Assembly (NCBI GenBank): GCA_024280195.1
Contig: JAJRQP010000180.1
Span: 1-6,967 of the forward strand
Reading direction: 5' to 3'
DNA from: Bacteroidota bacterium
GTDB lineage: Bacteria > Bacteroidota > Bacteroidia > Flavobacteriales_D > Crocinitomicaceae
Length of the DNA stretch: 6,967 nt
The first letter of the stretch is position 1. Each line of letters begins with the position of its first letter. The position numbers were made by a program, and so were the translations under genes. The notes beneath the pieces are model-generated. The model saw only the letters and a program-made list of their open reading frames with translations, searched no databases and was not told the origin of the DNA. Positions 5,185-6,967 of this stretch are shown in pieces.

Positions 5185-6132
5185 TTAAGGTTGACAGATT
5201 AATGTGTCATAACTTGGAGAGAATCCTGCCCAAACACCGAGTGCATCACCGGTAATGTTATTCGGAATATTAGTCGGTGTTGCAAATGGGTTGCCAGCGG
5301 TTGCCAATTGCAATTCTTTTTTCTCCATAAACTCATATACATCTCTGTCCATCTTTGAAAATTTAATCACCAGCGTATCACCGAGAGGATACAAACCATG
5401 GAAGTTTTCAGGAATGCTATCATCGTATGCTGATGGATTATCAAAAAAGAAATCAAAAGTCAGGCCATCAAAGAATTGGTCATCAAAAACAGGTCCGAAA
5501 GGTTTTTGAAATCCATCGTCTTTTGGCAGTCCATCAGCACCTAAGTTAATTCTTTTTACTTCCCATAAATAAGCATCAAATTGCCCAGCAGGATCAGATA
5601 AAGTTGCCCAAGAATATCCATGAGTTGTCAGGTTGCCATCAGGTTTCCAAAATACAGCATCAAATGGGGTGGGTTGCACAATTTGGGTCGAAGCGGTAAA
5701 TGTCTCTCCTTCAAAATTGACAGTTAAATCATATGTTTTCCCTATTTCTCCAGCAATGAGTGGGTCGAAAGAAATGTATCCACAGATTTGAACACTTGCC
5801 AAATCGGCCACTGAAACGCCCAACAATTCTGCAATAAATGGCTCACTACCAGGAGGAAGATTATCCGTGCAGATTTCAGTCAGCTGAACACTAGTCGTTC
5901 CATTAGAGACTGTCACAATTGCTCCCGATTGAAATGAGTTCAAGAATGAATTCAAATCTGTTGGAGAATAAATGTCTTTAGATTTTGAAATCAAAACAAA
6001 TGGCGGTTGACCAGTTTCAATTCTGCCATCGATAACAACTTGCTCTTTGTAACCAGGAATATCAATCACCACCTCTTTCGTACACGAAAAGAGAATGGAT
6101 ACAATACTTACTATATATATTATTTTACGCAT
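5185..6132 (-). CDS. DUF4249 family outer-membrane lipoprotein
   Basis: A 315-residue lipoprotein. MRKIIYIVSIVSILFSC carries a lipobox (LFSC) with the acylated cysteine at residue 17, immediately followed by TKEVVIDIPGYKEQVVIDG, the hallmark beginning of DUF4249 proteins. The rest is beta-rich: an immunoglobulin-like portion (VVIDGRIETGQPPFVLISKS, then GAIVTVSNGTTSVQLTE), a middle segment with YDLTVNFEGETFTASTQI, and a C-terminal region containing FMEKKELQLATAGNPFATPTN and GDALGVWAGFSP. DUF4249 proteins are typically encoded just after a TonB-dependent receptor, as here: 31 bases separate the receptor stop from this ATG, so the two are surely one transcript. They are thought to be surface partners of the receptor, but no ligand is known for this pair and nothing in the window identifies it. 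Length and both ends look intact. Confidence 0.88.
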   Translation of the reverse strand: MRKIIYIVSIVSILFSCTKEVVIDIPGYKEQVVIDGRIETGQPPFVLISKSKDIYSPTDLNSFLNSFQSGAIVTVSNGTTSVQLTEICTDNLPPGSEPFIAELLGVSVADLASVQICGYISFDPLIAGEIGKTYDLTVNFEGETFTASTQIVQPTPFDAVFWKPDGNLTTHGYSWATLSDPAGQFDAYLWEVKRINLGADGLPKDDGFQKPFGPVFDDQFFDGLTFDFFFDNPSAYDDSIPENFHGLYPLGDTLVIKFSKMDRDVYEFMEKKELQLATAGNPFATPTNIPNNITGDALGVWAGFSPSYDTLICQP

Positions 6133-6151
6133 ATTCTTAACTTCTATAATT

Positions 6152-6179
6152 AAAATTCAAAATTCAAAATTCAAAATTC
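6152..6179. repeat. Heptamer tandem repeat (4 copies of AAAATTC) across the receptor stop codon
   Basis: Four exact copies of AAAATTC on the + strand, GAATTTT on the coding strand. The first copies encode the last residues (Asn-Phe-Glu-Phe) and the stop TGA of the TonB-dependent receptor. The remaining copies run into the spacer before the DUF4249 start at 6132. Copy-number slippage would change the spacer length but, because the stop lies within the repeated unit, would leave the protein end unchanged. Confidence 0.85.
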
Positions 6180-6967
6180 CACGTTACACTCGGTATAATC
6201 GGAAATAAGGTAACTTGTTTTACTTTAATTTCAAAATCTCCTTGCAAAAAATCTCCATCATTATCCACGTATAAAAAATAAGGATTTGCTCGGTTGTAAA
6301 CATTGTAAACAGAGATGGCAACATTCGTTTTTAATTTCTTTTTGACCTTTATTGTTTCTCCAGTTGTCTTATCGTATTTCTCTTTGTATTCTTTACTGTA
6401 CCAAGTTGCAGAAATATCCAATCGATGATAAGGTGCCATTCTGGTAGAATTTCGTTCTCCATAGTTGAATAACAAATCTTGATTTTGTACATACCAAGAT
6501 GTTGGCAAAGTCAAAGTGTTCCCTGTTGCGTAAATAAAAGCTCCGCTAAATATCCATCGTTTGTTCAATTTATAACTTCCAACAACTGATAAGTCATGTC
6601 GCCGATCGTATTTTGCAGGATAAGGGTTCCCATCATTGAGGTCTGCAAATTCTCGTTCTGTTTTGCTTAATGTATAACCAATCCATCCTGTAAATTTACC
6701 AGATGATTTTTTGAGAAAGAATTCGATACCGTAACTCCAACCTTTTCCAAAGACAAGCAAATTGTCAGTGTTATCATTGACATTGTCGCCAGGTATTGCA
6801 CCTTCTTTATATTCGATGAGGTTATTCATTCCTTTGTAATATACCTCGACAGATGTTTCCAATTTGTTTTGCAAGAAATTTCTAAAATAACCAAGAGAAG
6901 TTTGCCATCCTTTTTGCGGTTTAGCAATATCGGTTGTTGGGTACCAAATATCGGTAGGTAAAGAAAC
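6164..6967 (-). CDS. TonB-dependent receptor, C-terminal barrel half (5' end outside window)
   Basis: The frame is open from the window edge at 6967 to TGA at 6164-6166: 267 residues of the end of an outer-membrane TonB-dependent receptor. The frame upstream of 6874 is coding and family-like (SLPTDIWYPTTDIAKPQKGWQ, then LGYFRNFLQNKLETSVEVYYKGM), so the TTG near 6874 is internal. Barrel features are clear: alternating strands and loops such as SYGIEFFLKKSSGKFTGWIG, YTLSKTEREF, KYDRRHDLSVVGSYKLNKRW, FIYATGNTLTLPT, RMAPYHRLDISATWY, NVAISVYNVYNRANPYFLY, and a last strand ending in an aromatic (VTWNFEF), the usual outer-membrane insertion signal. The plug, TonB box and signal peptide lie outside the window. 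Pairing with the DUF4249 lipoprotein marks the common Bacteroidota importer pair; the ligand is unknown, and no polysaccharide-utilisation genes are nearby to point to a glycan. Confidence 0.9.
   Translation of the reverse strand, partial: VSLPTDIWYPTTDIAKPQKGWQTSLGYFRNFLQNKLETSVEVYYKGMNNLIEYKEGAIPGDNVNDNTDNLLVFGKGWSYGIEFFLKKSSGKFTGWIGYTLSKTEREFADLNDGNPYPAKYDRRHDLSVVGSYKLNKRWIFSGAFIYATGNTLTLPTSWYVQNQDLLFNYGERNSTRMAPYHRLDISATWYSKEYKEKYDKTTGETIKVKKKLKTNVAISVYNVYNRANPYFLYVDNDGDFLQGDFEIKVKQVTLFPIIPSVTWNFEF

Noticed and set aside
5255..5509. A + strand open frame opposite the DUF4249 gene.
   Set aside because: It is antisense to an intact lipoprotein gene and has no recognisable domain or start context.

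Overview
This window looks like chromosome of an AT-rich member of Bacteroidota, most likely a flavobacteria-type lineage. The evidence is an outer-membrane TonB-dependent receptor paired with a DUF4249 lipoprotein, exported proteins with short signal peptides ending in FSQ or FGQ, A-rich leaders with weak or absent Shine-Dalgarno sequences, and a candidate promoter of the Bacteroidota TTG / TAnnTTTG type ahead of the deoxynucleoside kinase. The genus cannot be fixed from sequence alone.

Layout. The left third (1-2776) is on the + strand: the 3' part of a conserved exported protein, a deoxynucleoside kinase, the LPS-precursor epimerase HldD, and a small secreted protein. The last three are closely spaced (12 and 7 bases between genes) and probably co-transcribed. 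The right part (6967 down to 2985) is on the - strand: the C-terminal half of a TonB-dependent receptor barrel, a DUF4249 lipoprotein, a periplasmic rhodanese, a TIGR04282/DUF2064 transferase, a SAM-dependent methyltransferase, and a C-terminal remnant of an acetolactate decarboxylase-like gene. The two gene sets converge on a 2777-2984 intergenic stretch that carries a 133-base palindromic element with two perfect 32-base arms.

How the genes fit together. HldD makes the heptose precursor of the LPS inner core, the kinase salvages deoxynucleosides, and the receptor/lipoprotein pair should import an unknown ligand through the outer membrane. The rhodanese, TIGR04282 transferase and methyltransferase form a same-strand group that recalls the accessory genes of arsenosugar clusters. 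The core genes ArsM and ArsS are not in this window, so that reading is only a hypothesis.

Most worth a second look: (i) an unannotated 58-codon remnant, including its stop, of the metal-binding end of acetolactate decarboxylase, butted against the methyltransferase stop; (ii) a methyltransferase whose conserved N-terminus continues about 50 codons past its only ordinary start codon with no ATG, GTG, CTG or TTG available; (iii) two different repeat elements in intergenic spaces; (iv) a heptamer tandem repeat that encodes the receptor's C-terminus and stop and keeps the same protein end at any copy number. I found no phage, CRISPR, transposase, rRNA or tRNA.
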